DNA of 64,000 nt from the NCBI RefSeq assembly GCF_905220415.1, contig NC_059551.1, positions 5,838,001 to 5,902,000 on the forward strand. The letters are read 5' to 3'. A program made the position numbers and the translations under genes. Numbering within the stretch: the stretch's first letter is position 1; every line of letters starts with the position of its first letter. Shown here in pieces: positions 1-11,289 of the stretch. The notes beneath the pieces were generated by a model, which did no database searches, was not told the DNA's origin, and saw only the letters and a list, made by a program, of their open reading frames with translations. The stretch is from Colias croceus (lineage: Eukaryota > Arthropoda > Insecta > Lepidoptera > Pieridae).

Positions 1-18
1 TAAAATCTTATATTCCAG

Positions 19-3000
19 GAGGCAGTGAGATAATTTGCTATTTACATAAATTGCTGCAGTTGAAGTACCCAGTGCATGTGAATGCAATAACAATGTCCCG
101 CATAGAGGAGATATTACATGAGCACTGTTCTGTAGCTCTAGATTATCAGGAGGAAATTAGAAAGTGGGCAAATCCCGACTATTATGATGCCAATGTAAAA
201 AGAGTTCAGTTACCATTTGTACAAAGTTCTAGTTCTTCAGGATTAACAGGTAAATTTATATTTCAGAAATGACACCTGAAAGTTTCATTGCCATCATACT
301 GTCTTATACTTATAAGACAGTATGTTGTATAATTAATTTAAAAGTACAGAGGCCTTATGAAAATATTAGTTTGAAAATTACTATTTCTTTTGTATAGTCA
401 ATTTATTGAATACTGTTTCAGCTGAACAACAAAAAGAACGTAAAAAAGAGATGGCGCGCCGTTTACTGGAAATAAATGCGAGGAAACGGGAAGAGAGGCT
501 TGCTGAAGATGAAGAGCAATTGAACCAATTGCTCGCTCTACAGGTATACATTGTTCATTGTTCCAATTATATAATCGTAAATAGTCAACTCTATGTACTA
601 CTGTATAATAGATAGATAATTTTGTAAATATTTTTTAAGATTGCAAATTTTGTAGTAGAACAAGAGTCACCTTAATATTGTTATAAGTGGTTTAATGCTT
701 AAATGAACCTGTTATATTACATTAGATTTATTTATCATTCGTATGGTCTTTCTAGGATTTAATTGAAGATGGAGACACTCAGGAATTTGAAGATGCTATT
801 AAGAGTTTTGATATTAAAAGTTATGCAGATCTACAAGTGAGTTGAATTATAGAATTTTAATCACAGAATTCTTTTTGTTATGTGTCTTAATCATTACTTT
901 AGCAAAATTAATCTAGCTGAATAATAAAAGAATCTAGCTGATAAACGACATAAAAAAACATGTTTATATTTCATTGAAAATTACTTTATTAAAACTAAAA
1001 GTAATAATTGAAAACAATTGTTATAAAAAGTATTCTTTGTAGTCGCACCGGCGTCGGCGGCGTTTAACAATATAATATAGAGACAAAGCATAAAATGAAT
1101 AATCAATATTATATGTAAGGTTTTCTATACATTTAAAATATGTATCTAAAAACCAGATTTTACACATTGCCATTGAAATTATTATTAGTTGGTACAATTT
1201 ATGTTGGCAAATAAATTTTCAGCGCCAAATATCGAACCTGCACATGCGCATAGAAAAGAACAAGCAACGTATAGCGGCCGCCGCCAACCCAGATGAGGTT
1301 GTGGAAACTCGACCCACGGGCAGGTTCCAACCGCCTTCTGACCCTGAGGCGTTTCAGGCGTGGTTGGCTGATACGAGAGCTAAGGTATCGTAGTTCTAGA
1401 ATGCTTGCTACTTTGCTAATTATTATAATATGTACCTTTAGTGTCGTTAGTCCGACTCGCACTTAACCGATTCTTTTTAAATAGGATGTAGAATTAAAAT
1501 GTTTCAGTTCCGAAGATTAAGTGAATATTACACATAATTTGAAGCGATATTAAGCTAGAATTTCTATTTTAGGAATATTTATGATTACTACTCAGACATT
1601 ACAAATATGAATTAGATACACTTGCTTTCTAACTATGCAATATTCGCAAAGAAAGATAGATTCAAATTTCAATTCATGAATAGAGTACATAATTATATTT
1701 CATGCTAGCTACAGCACAGCTAGTTATTATTGAATCCCGTTCAATTGTTTTAGCACGAAAACAATAAATACATACATACATACACACATACACCCATCCA
1801 TCCTCAAAAATTCACGTTTATAACAATAGCAAGATTTTATTGTATTCCAGTACACAGAAATAGTGTCCCGTCGTGAAGCGCGTCGTGCCCGTCGCGCGGC
1901 CATGGTGAAGCGGCGCACGGCGGCCGCGGCCGAGCGCATGCGAGTCATATCGCGGCTGGCTGCGGCTGGGGACGAGTTCGGCAACCAGGACTCTGACTGG
2001 GACGTGTATAAGAGGTAACTGAATTGCTTTTTTGAAGTTAAACTTCTTTATCGGTGTTGGAAAAAAATTTAGTGTAACATTTTTTCGTCACGCGTGACAT
2101 TTTTTCGTTACGTGCCATTTTTTTCGTATCCCTACTACGCGTGATTCGACGTATTTCTGTAAAGTTAGCATATTATAGTAAATTATTTTTGGAAAAATAA
2201 GGTCGTAAAGAATTTCACTTACGTGTGTACACGGCACACGCACACATTTTTTTTTATATCTACCGTATCTAGTTCCACACACTGTTAACATGTAGTATAG
2301 CTAGATAGTATACTATCGGAAGTGCGTCGCGCCCGTCGCGCGGCCATGGTGAAAATTTAAAACTCAAGAATTTAAAAAATGTGTGCGTGTAGACGTAAGA
2401 AGTGAAACTTCTATCTCTATGACCTTATTTTTCAAAAATTAATTTACTATATGCAACTTTACAGAAATACGTCGAATCACGCGTGGTAGGGATAAGAAAA
2501 AGATGGCGCGTAACGGAAAAATGTCACGCGTAACGAAAATATGTTACACTAAATTTTTTCCAACCCCGATAAAGAAGTTCCACTTCAACAATATTACGAA
2601 TAAAATGCTTTTTTTAAAACTCATTCATAATTACAACAAAGTGCCTTGCAAGTTTCGTTCTTGCGCTGGAATGAGTGATTTACATTCCCGTGTTTCACTT
2701 GTAATATTATAATTTTATGTTATTATTTTTTTTCCATATAAATAAACTAGTTAAAAGATTGTGTTTTAAAATAAACAATGCAACAGGAGCGCAGCAGGAG
2801 AGCAGTGGTGGCTCAGTGGTGAGACCTCGGACTTCGAATCGATAAGTCCGGGGTTCGAGACTAGGCGAGCGCGCAGGAAATAAATTGATTTATCTGCACA
2901 TGTTTGTAACATCACCACTGCTCGAACGGTGAAGGAAAACATCGTGAGGAAACCGACATGTCGAAGAATTAAAAAGTTCGACGACTTATTGTGTCATCCG

Positions 3001-5343
3001 CCAACATGCACTTGGCCAGCGTGGTGGATTATGGCCTGTACCCTCATAGGAGACCCCTGTCCCTGGCTGATGATGATGAATGCAACAGGAATGTTCTTTC
3101 CATAGTTTTCACTCATTACCTTATATTCTTATGGCGCCGCGGCCGTTTCATTAGTCGTTAACTCGTTCGGTATACAGCATACGGGGAGTCCCCGCAGGCG
3201 AGGTAACAACCAATGAAAACAAGTTCCCCGCATGCTTAATACCGACCGTGATATCGACCAATGAAATTCATCGGTCAATATACAGCTTGCGGGTCTTAAG
3301 TCAAATACTTTTTCATTATTCAATTTCATTCGTGAGTGCTTGTTGGATTATAAAGACGCTGCACAAAATGGCTGATCGCTTTACGGATTCGCAAATGTTG
3401 AATCTCGTGGAAATCTATCGAGATGACAAGAACGTCTGTTTCAGTGCCACTCTTGTTAATAACTGGCGACGTAAAATGGAGGTTCTCCCTACACCCCGCA
3501 TGCGGGCCCTATCCGACTAATGAAAACGGTTCCCCGAATGCTGGCCCTGTGGCACGCGTTCCAGAAATCTCTCGCACCCCGCATGCGGGCCCTATCGACT
3601 AATGAAACGGCGCCATTATTGTTATACAGTATAAGCCGTGACGCCGATTCCGACTCAGACGCGGACGGCGAGCGGCTTGTAGAGCTTGAGGAGGCTCTGC
3701 GCGAGCACGAGCCGCCGCCGCCCTCCGCCACGCACCACCAGCTGCACCTCGCCATCGAGCCCTATCGGTGACTATATATTATAAACTAGCTATCCGCCCG
3801 CGGCTTCGACCGCGTTTTCAAAGAAAAACCCGCATAGTTCCCGTTCTCGTGCGATTTCCGGGATAAAACTAACCTATGCTTTAATCCAAGTTACCCACTA
3901 TATGTGTGCTTAATTTCATTGCAATCGGTTCAGTAGTATTTGCGTGAAAGAGTAACAAACATACACATACACATCCATCCTCACAAACTTTCGCATTTAT
4001 AATATTAAGTATTAGTATTATAATATTAAGTAGTAGTATTATCTATGGGTCCTGGAGGGGAAGTTCATGAGTCCCTATCGTAGCAAGTGAATTTTCGGAA
4101 ATTTTAAATGCAGTTCTATTTCTTTTTTAAAATAACGGACCGTTTTCTTATAGCAAAATTTGATATCTCCATCTTACTTACTTACTTAGTACTTTCACTC
4201 CAGGGCCCTTTAAAATTTCCACCCTGTATAAGAATAGATGTTCACACACATGCCACATGATCACATGCACAATCGCACACATACACGCACGCTCGCACGT
4301 ACACGCGCTCGTCAAATGAGCACGCATACGCATGCAAAAGTCCGCACACAAGCTCATACTCTCACACATATTCTCAAATGGATGCATATACGCTTTAACG
4401 CACTCACACGCTCTTGTATAGGTCATACCGTAAAACGTCGAAAAATTATTACTTATATGTACTCTTTGCCGTGACAAATAAGTTTATACATTATTCAGGC
4501 TTCATTGAAGATATTTAATATTTATTTATCAGAATCATATCTTCGGTATATAATAGCTTTAATATGATACAATTTTAGGGCACCGGAATTAATGTTCCAA
4601 CCTTCAATGATGGGTAACTTGGAGGCTGGTTTAGCAGAAACAATGGAATACGTCTTCAAACACTTCAGTCCTGAAGATCAGCTCTTGCTGGCAAATAACG
4701 TCTTTCTAACAGGAGGATGCTCCCAGTTTCCTGGTTAGTATTTGCTTTATCATGATCAAATACAAGTAGATTGAATTCAAACAAATTAAAAATAAAAATA
4801 ATTTAAGTTCGAAAAATCGATAAATGTTTTTTCTTCAGTTTTCACGTTACAGCAAAGTAATTGTTAATTTTAGATCCTTTTCCCAAAATATTCTATCTAG
4901 TAAAAAGTTAGATTGGAACATATGACTGATGAAATCCTCATCAGACTTATATAAAACATTAATCCCCTCTTGGTAGCAATGTGATTATCAAAACCTTCTT
5001 TCATTAGTTATGTGTATTCTATTCATTTATAATTACAGGTCTCAAAGAGCGACTGGAAAGAGAACTTCTAGAAATGCGGCCATTCCAATCGACACATAAA
5101 GTGGTAATGTCAAACAACCCCAGTTTAGACGCGTGGTACGGCGCGAGAGATTTCGCGGGAAGCAACGAATTTGAAAACTGGTGTATTTCCAAAGAAGAAT
5201 ACTACGAAATGGGCGGAGAATACTTGAAAGAACATCACGCTAGTAATAAATACTACAAGAGTCCGGCGCCTATTGTGGACACCACGATGGCCCCGGCTGG
5301 TGACGCGAATGTGGTCAAGGAAGAAATCGTTGTAGATTGTTAA
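19..5343 (+). CDS. Arp5: Actin-related protein 5 (Arp5), 3' part, 8 exons
   Basis: Arp5 is the actin-fold subunit that, with Ies6, couples the INO80 ATPase to nucleosome sliding in the nucleus. Exons by splice signals and phase: 19-249, 422-543, 756-836, 1223-1384, 1851-2014, 3630-3767, 4579-4733, 5039-5343, giving 451 residues to the TAA. The first exon reads GGSEIICYLHKLLQLKYPVH and is typical of Arp5. The middle exons encode the Arg/Lys/Glu-rich insertion that separates Arp5 from ordinary actin. The last two carry the actin-like motifs LTGGCSQFPGL and DAWYGARDFA. The N-terminal half lies outside the window. AATAAA lies at 5351-5356, right after the stop. Introns hold a SINE, MITEs and Helitron pieces; the intron before exon 3630 is 1.6 kb and mostly mobile DNA. 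Identity is clear from sequence; exact exon edges are my inference. Confidence 0.93.
1768..1838 (-). mobile_element. Lep1-like Helitron end fragment
   Basis: Repeated catac units, then 'ccatcctcaaaaattcacg' and 'ttataacaatagcaagat', match the 5' end (reverse orientation) of the Helitron seen whole elsewhere in the window. It ends only about 12 bp before an Arp5 exon. Confidence 0.55.
2034..2586. mobile_element. Foldback MITE with an Arp5 exon fragment in its loop
   Basis: Two roughly 200-bp arms (2034-2235 and 2385-2586) are near-perfect inverted copies of each other. Both tips read like 'gaagtNNaacttctttatc', followed by 'aaatttagtgtaacat'. The loop contains 2324-2353, which matches Arp5 exon positions 1880-1909 at 29 of 30 bases in the same orientation. 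No protein is encoded. The tip palindrome is shared with other MITEs in the window near 30424, 31804, 40761 and 47181. Confidence 0.8.
2777..3090 (+). mobile_element. tRNA-derived SINE with 12-bp target duplication
   Basis: The body (2789-3078) starts with a tRNA-like head: A-box-like 'tggctcagtggtgagacc' and B-box-like 'ggttcgagact'. A common lepidopteran tRNA-unrelated body and a 'tgatgatgatgaatg' tail follow. It is flanked by exact direct repeats 'aatgcaacagga' at 2777-2788 and 3079-3090. Insertion is in an Arp5 intron, same orientation as the gene. The degenerate acceptor-stem region argues against a functional tRNA gene. Confidence 0.88.
3131..3618. mobile_element. Short inverted-repeat DNA transposon next to Arp5 exon 6
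   Basis: Termini 'atggcgccg...gtttcattagtcg' and 'cgactaatgaaacggcgccat' are inverted repeats. A phrase 'ccccgcatgcgggccctat' occurs twice near the right end. An internal reading frame starting at 3369 (MADRFTDSQMLNLVEIYRDD) has a faint MADF/SANT-like look and may be a relic of a transposon-encoded DNA-binding protein; it is too short to call. The right terminus lies about 11 bp upstream of the Arp5 exon starting at 3630. Confidence 0.6.
3783..4012 (-). mobile_element. Lep1-like Helitron (non-autonomous)
   Basis: Reverse-oriented copy running from 'actagctatccgcccgcgg' through 'ttccgggataaaactaacct' and 'atcggttcagtagtatttg' to 'actttcgcatttataatatt'. This matches the other copies in the window. 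It lies in an Arp5 intron. Confidence 0.8.
4200..4440. repeat. CA/CG-rich low-complexity stretch in Arp5 intron
   Basis: Degenerate cacacgc-type repeats that open long but meaningless frames on both strands. No gene or transposon ends recognised. Confidence 0.5.
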
Positions 5344-5350
5344 TTTTTTA

Positions 5351-5356
5351 AATAAA
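5351..5356 (+). terminator. Arp5 polyadenylation signal AATAAA
   Basis: Canonical AATAAA 8 bases after the Arp5 stop, implying a very short 3' UTR. Confidence 0.7.
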
Positions 5357-6064
5357 AATAAATATTTGTTTAGATTTTAGACTTTTATTTACCCCTGCTT
5401 GGTATCCTTTCCATAAGATTCGACACTATTTCTCGTCGAATACACAAATCATGTCCATTTTAGAAATGAAACATAAGTTTTTTTTCGGATTAAGTTTCAG
5501 AGGAGAAGTCATATTGTCAACAATGAAAATGGTCTAAAAAGAAAAGAGATCGCTTTTGTCGAACGATGTACTTTGAACGTTATCAAAAAAGATATAATGA
5601 AGATACATTTGTATTAGTCAATTATACGATAGTTCCTATTTACACAGATAAGAAAAACAAAAATATGCATTTTTAAATTTATATTTCTTGCTTTTGTATA
5701 CTTAGATCATTACTTAATGGTCTAAGTTTGTATACTTCTGAATAAATTTGATATCTCTAGCCTTCCGCACGCTCTGTCTAAAACCTAATGAATTATATAC
5801 CAAAACCTCAAGACTTAATCTAGGAGGGACAAAATGAACAATCTTCTGATGATAAGTGTAATATTCAAGACCAGATCTAAATATAATACCTATATCAAAC
5901 TGGATATTTTCGAGGATTCTTTTTGATAAAAATTGTCATGATAAAAAAATCACGAAGTTACTTCTAATTTTCACACTTTTATGATTGCTCCTTGACATGG
6001 TAGTACATAACTATGATGATTTTTTTTTCATAAACAATTATATTAAAACATTTGCAAGAGCTTT

Positions 6065-6209
6065 GTCAAAGCATTTTGTGTAATTACCTAGTTTAGTTTT
6101 GGTTATATCGCGATACAACACTTTGGCTTTCATTTTTTCTCGTGATAAAACCAAACGTTTTATCGTGATACAGCCAAAACTAAAAGTAATTACACAAAAT
6201 GCTTCGACA
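6065..6209. mobile_element. Small palindromic MITE
   Basis: 'aagcattttgtgtaattac' at 6069-6087 recurs inverted as 'gtaattacacaaaatgctt' at 6186-6204. The inner parts 'agttttggtt' and 'gccaaaact' also pair. Confidence 0.65.
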
Positions 6210-6283
6210 TAGCTGTGTATTATTCTGGGTCTTCTGCTACCTACATACCAAATTTAATTGTAGTATTGTTAGGTATTGTTAGT

Positions 6284-6350
6284 ACCAGGTTCAGTAGTAT
6301 TGGCGTGAAAGAGTAACATCCATTCATACTCATAAACTTTCGCATTTATA
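6284..6350 (-). mobile_element. Lep1-like Helitron fragment
   Basis: 'ggttcagtagtattggcgtg', 'aaagagtaacatcc' and 'actttcgcatttataatat' match the 5' third of reverse-oriented copies. The rest is missing. Confidence 0.6.
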
Positions 6351-9300
6351 ATATGTCATCCACGTCAGTTTCAAATTAACAATTATGAAATTTAACATAT
6401 CGAGCAAGGTGTCTCAATTACTAATAATCTTTATACTTAAACTAAGGGAGAGGTGGTGAAAGAAAACAAGAAATTTAGCCACAAATATCATGGCACGTTT
6501 ATTTTTCTCCACTACATGGCGACTTCTAAAAGAATCGTGACTTGTTATTTTGCATTCATATAATTTTTCTTTTTTATTAGAGCTCGACAAGTAGAGCACT
6601 ATCGAATAATTTTACAATGTATACTTTCCATAAAATTAAATAAACTCTGTATTTATTTTGATCTCAATATAAATCACTATGAAATGAAAAATTTAAAAAT
6701 CGCTTTGTTAGTTCGCTAATTATATTGATTGATGATACTAATAATAATAAAGAGTACATTTAAAAAATCACATTAAAGCATATACATAATGCTGACTACA
6801 CAAGGGCCCTTACAGCCTCTTTACAATACACATGGTATACTCTCAAAGCATCAACGACAAATAATATAAAGAATATAATAGAAAGAACAACTTAGGTATA
6901 TCATAATTGTTGATAACACATAAAATGTATTCCGTATTAACAAATCAGTCTCAACTGGCAAAAACATAAAAAAACAGTCAATTTAGAACAAATAATTAAG
7001 TATCAAAAATACTACATACAAAAAGTATGAGAAGACTGACATATTATATAATTAAAATTACATTTTAAGTGTTACCATTGACTCGATAATAATTATAAAC
7101 TTTAATTTATCACAATATCAGACTATAAAGAAACAAAATATAAGAATAAAATATAGAAGTAAAGGAGGCTGTAAAGGTGACGATCACGTGCAATGTAATA
7201 CAATACACCACAGTTAACAAATCTAACTTATTCCATAAAATATAACTAGCCTAAAAATTTTAACAATAAAAAGAAAAACAGTTGCAGTTAAAAATATTGG
7301 TCAATAAACTCTGTAGAGCTATAACTAAATGACCGTAGCAAAAAATCATCATGCCATGATGTTTGTTATTGAATTTTAATAAAATAGGAATTAAAAGTAT
7401 GTAAAACACTCCAAAACTTTATTTTTGGCTTACAGCCGATATAATTTGTTATACAACTATAAATAGTACAAAATCAGTGACTTAGAAATAGCTCTCAGTA
7501 TATAAAAAAAAAGTTAAAATCCTTAGGCTGTACTCTCGTATGATTATGATGTAAGCAACGCAATATGTTGACAAAGCGGAAGTACGCATAAATCTAACGA
7601 TACAATAGAACTAAATATTTATGTACCTTAGTCATATGATTATACAAGGCTCACTGTTATTTGCTCATAAAACTAGCACATTCAAATGATCCTAAATTAT
7701 GATAAACGAATCCCTCATCGATAGAACGGGAAGAGTTATTTCCATTCATCATACATTTCTTTCAATCAAAGATCATACACTGTTGAATTATATATTTATT
7801 GTGAGAACAACCGCAGGATGAGAGATTAATTTTTCAAAATTATAGGTCTGTTAGGCGACCGGGGCCACCACGACTAGTACACTGCCTCGACAACGGATAT
7901 AGGTATACATTTACCATCAACGGCTAAGATATGTACGTTTTCTTAACAAAATTTTTAGAGATATACAAAGAAACTGGTTGGTCCAACACCACAACCGCTC
8001 CGATGTTAACAAAACAAATAACAAACCAATAAAATTTTGACAATTTTTTTTCAATGAGTATTCTTGTTTCCAATGTTGTGGATCCTTAACTCAGTCTTTT
8101 CTACGGTTGGAAAAATAAGTAGAAATAGAGGAAGTATAACTACGATTTTTAGACGATTACGTAACTGAAAAATAGCTCGATTACTCTCTAATTTAGTAAC
8201 TAACATCGTATTATTGTATGTAAAATAGTTGGGGCAGATGAGACGCACACACTTACGACCCGGTAAGAATCGTCTCCAAAAATATCTTTTAGGTCGTTTA
8301 AAATTTGTGCATCTGATCTGAAATTTCGATCCTAGTTACTTACGAAATATAGCTCTCCCCTTTCCATACACAAGGGTTGTAAATATAGAGATACACATCG
8401 TAACGTAGAAGGACCGCTCTCTATTTACTCCGCTCCCCGCACTCGGTCCGAACGGCGCTACGACGAATTAATGTAATAAAAAACAATCACTATAAAGACA
8501 AGAACAGAGTATAACAAAAATATATTACTAATTCTACAATAGAGGCGCCGTCCCCACCCAGTGGCGGCGAGCGGCCGACGATCATATACATTTATATACT
8601 TTACGTAACTAGTTCACTATGTTGGTGTTTCTATTCCATTCACAATAACTATGGATAACGCGACGCCCAGGAGCGGGACTCCTCGACGCAGACACTAAAT
8701 ATATATTATGTAGGTAAATAATAATCGATCTTACTCTTCTCAATGGTGATCACTAAAGTTGGTAGTTGATAGATTTACACTATCCGATAAATCGAACATC
8801 TAGTTTCTCTAAATAATACTGTTCTCAATGGCTTGGTAAAAAAAAACTTAATAAAAACGTTACTTTCGAAAAACACGGAAAAATATTTTAGATGTTACAT
8901 CTATATTTATACTTTCACTTCCTGGGCAACTAAATGCATCCGTCTTGTTACTTTACTCTTAAAGTATCGTGTACATACATATTATTTATTTTTTATTTAT
9001 AAATGATACTGAGATATTGGCCTATTTTCTCGTGTTTCACAATACAGAACTATCAAAATATAAAAAAATATTGAGGACTATCAAACAACATTCACATGTA
9101 TGTATATATTTATTATTATTATGTATAGCTACGAGGAAATTTCAATTTTTAAATACGAAAGTATACTTCTGACCTAATATTCTATGATTACTTCCAATAA
9201 TATAACTTCAGTTCGACCTATACTCGTAGAAAGAGTTCTACAAATGATAATATTTAAATTTCAATATAATTTTGATTCATCAATCCCACGTCATTCGAAT

Positions 9301-11289
9301 AAATAAACCCTACCAATATTTACAATTTTGACCTTCAGCACATGGACACGCAACATGGAAATAAAATAATGTATACATATATATATATAAAAAAACAACA
9401 ACACGAACTGAAAAACAAAACAACGTAAACATCATTCCGCAGTCGGTACATAACACTGTGAGAAGGTGAATACAGTATTCTATTTCCAACCTACCCTGAC
9501 CGGCAAACTTAACTAAACTTACGTTCTACCACATCATTTACATAGAAATGGCACCAATCTATCTTTGATATCAATAATGGCAAACCGAAGGAACCCTCGC
9601 AGCGGACACGGGCCGCTCCGCGCTAACCGCTAACATCGTCTCAAGGTATTGGAAGACTACTGCGCTATACGACTATATTTTACACACTATTTATTCGAAA
9701 ACTGTACCGAAAACAAGCTTCCCCTGCCGCCGATCGAACGAGAAAACAATTCGAGTGCAACAGAGTCGGGAGATCGACGCGAAACATAACGTGAACGGAA
9801 CGGTGGAACGACTCACGTCGCCTAACTTCGCTAACTGCTAGAAGGCACAAGTTATAGTAAGAAGCTTCACAAAGAGACGCTCAGTATAGAGACGGCGCGT
9901 GACGCAGTTCCGCTCACTGCGTCTGTTCCGACACCGAACATGATTCTCCTATAAACGAAAATACTATTAAAAATATTGCCAATTTATGTTGCAACAGGCA
10001 CTTCTCTGGATTACTCCAATAAAGACATATTAAAAGTTATTAATTTTGTGAAGCCTTTTTTATTATTGCCTCTTAGGACTCTGCATGTTAAATCGTTTTT
10101 TGTACTTGTACTTTATAATTATTATCTTCGTATGAAATTAGTTTCTTTATTTATTAAAGCGTTCGTACGGAATCACGAGGAGAGATTACACTAGAGTCCT
10201 TTCGTTTAGCGATCAGAGCGCTCGACCTCTCATCGGTAACAGTTCTATACAATTATCGATATACACAGACACATCTAAGTTAAAGCATCGCAATAAGATA
10301 TTGTTATATTCACTACGTCTAATGAGAATGGGATGACGAGCGTGACGAATGTTCCAATTTAGAATTTCCGTTGGAGATTTACCATTCACCATTTCGAAAG
10401 ATTACCACTAAGCAAATTAGAATATGAGATCAAAAATTTAGGCCTACATTCTATAACGATGAGAGTTTTAAGTAACGATTTATGAATGCCACCACGTCGA
10501 TTAAAAATTGTGATGGTAGATATAAATCACAGATGTGGATTTTAATCACAATGCATACACATAGGCGGTACCGCTACCTGACTACTGACTACTAGGGCTG
10601 CCGACTACTTAATATACGGCGACAACTATTATAAACAGACTATAAATTCATCAAGTATGTATTATCATTTTATCACGGTACTATATCGGTGAAGGGTTTT
10701 AGAACCGCGCGAATTTTATTCGAAAATATTTTATCATTGTTATACTAAAATGTTCACAAGATATAAATCGAAACGTCAAATATGATTCCCTAGTGCCTTA
10801 GTACAAAATTTTCAATGGTGAATTTTAAATAATACGATTTCTATGTAAGTTTTAATTCACGTTGGCAGAGTCCGTTCGCGCGCTTCTAGAACCTTCCACT
10901 CGCACCGCGACGCAAGTAGCAGCCCTACTGACTAAACCCCGAGCCGTGTTCAGTCCGAGGGATCCTATTCCCACACAATTCACCTTACTGCGCATCACGG
11001 CCGACCAAATAAAAGTATGTATAAAATAAATAAATCAATATAAAATAATTTGATTCTGTGCATAAGTCCGCTGGCGACTCGCGTGGTAATTAGCTGCTCC
11101 TATTGACGGCTGCCTATTCTTTTATTGCACTCGGGCGGCCCAGCTTCAATCGAGCGCTGTAAACAAATAATCTTATCATTAAAATAAATTCAATTAAATT
11201 TTTATGATATGAAACAAAACAAACATTATGTTAAAGGTGTGATTAAAAATATTTACGTATTAAAAACGCTTACCTATATGATAAATGGA

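Larger units (their letters stand above)
5370..11289 (-). other. Gene-poor 5.9 kb; likely long 3' UTR of the zinc-finger gene
   Basis: No exon chain could be built on either strand. Few Helitron pieces occur here compared with the rest of the window, which is unusual for intergenic DNA, and GC-richer islands occur near 7850, 8400-8680, 9580-9930 and 10870-10960. The zinc-finger stop at 11290 is followed (minus strand) by this stretch, and TTTATT (AATAAA on minus) recurs, for example near 6650. A long UTR is my inference, not shown directly. Confidence 0.35.

Noticed and set aside
2800..2870. Possible tRNA gene
   Set aside because: The tRNA-like head belongs to a SINE with a long tail and target duplications; the clover-leaf is not intact.
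4178..4477. Overlapping ORFs rich in His/Thr and Cys/Met
   Set aside because: Product of CA-rich low-complexity sequence inside an Arp5 intron.
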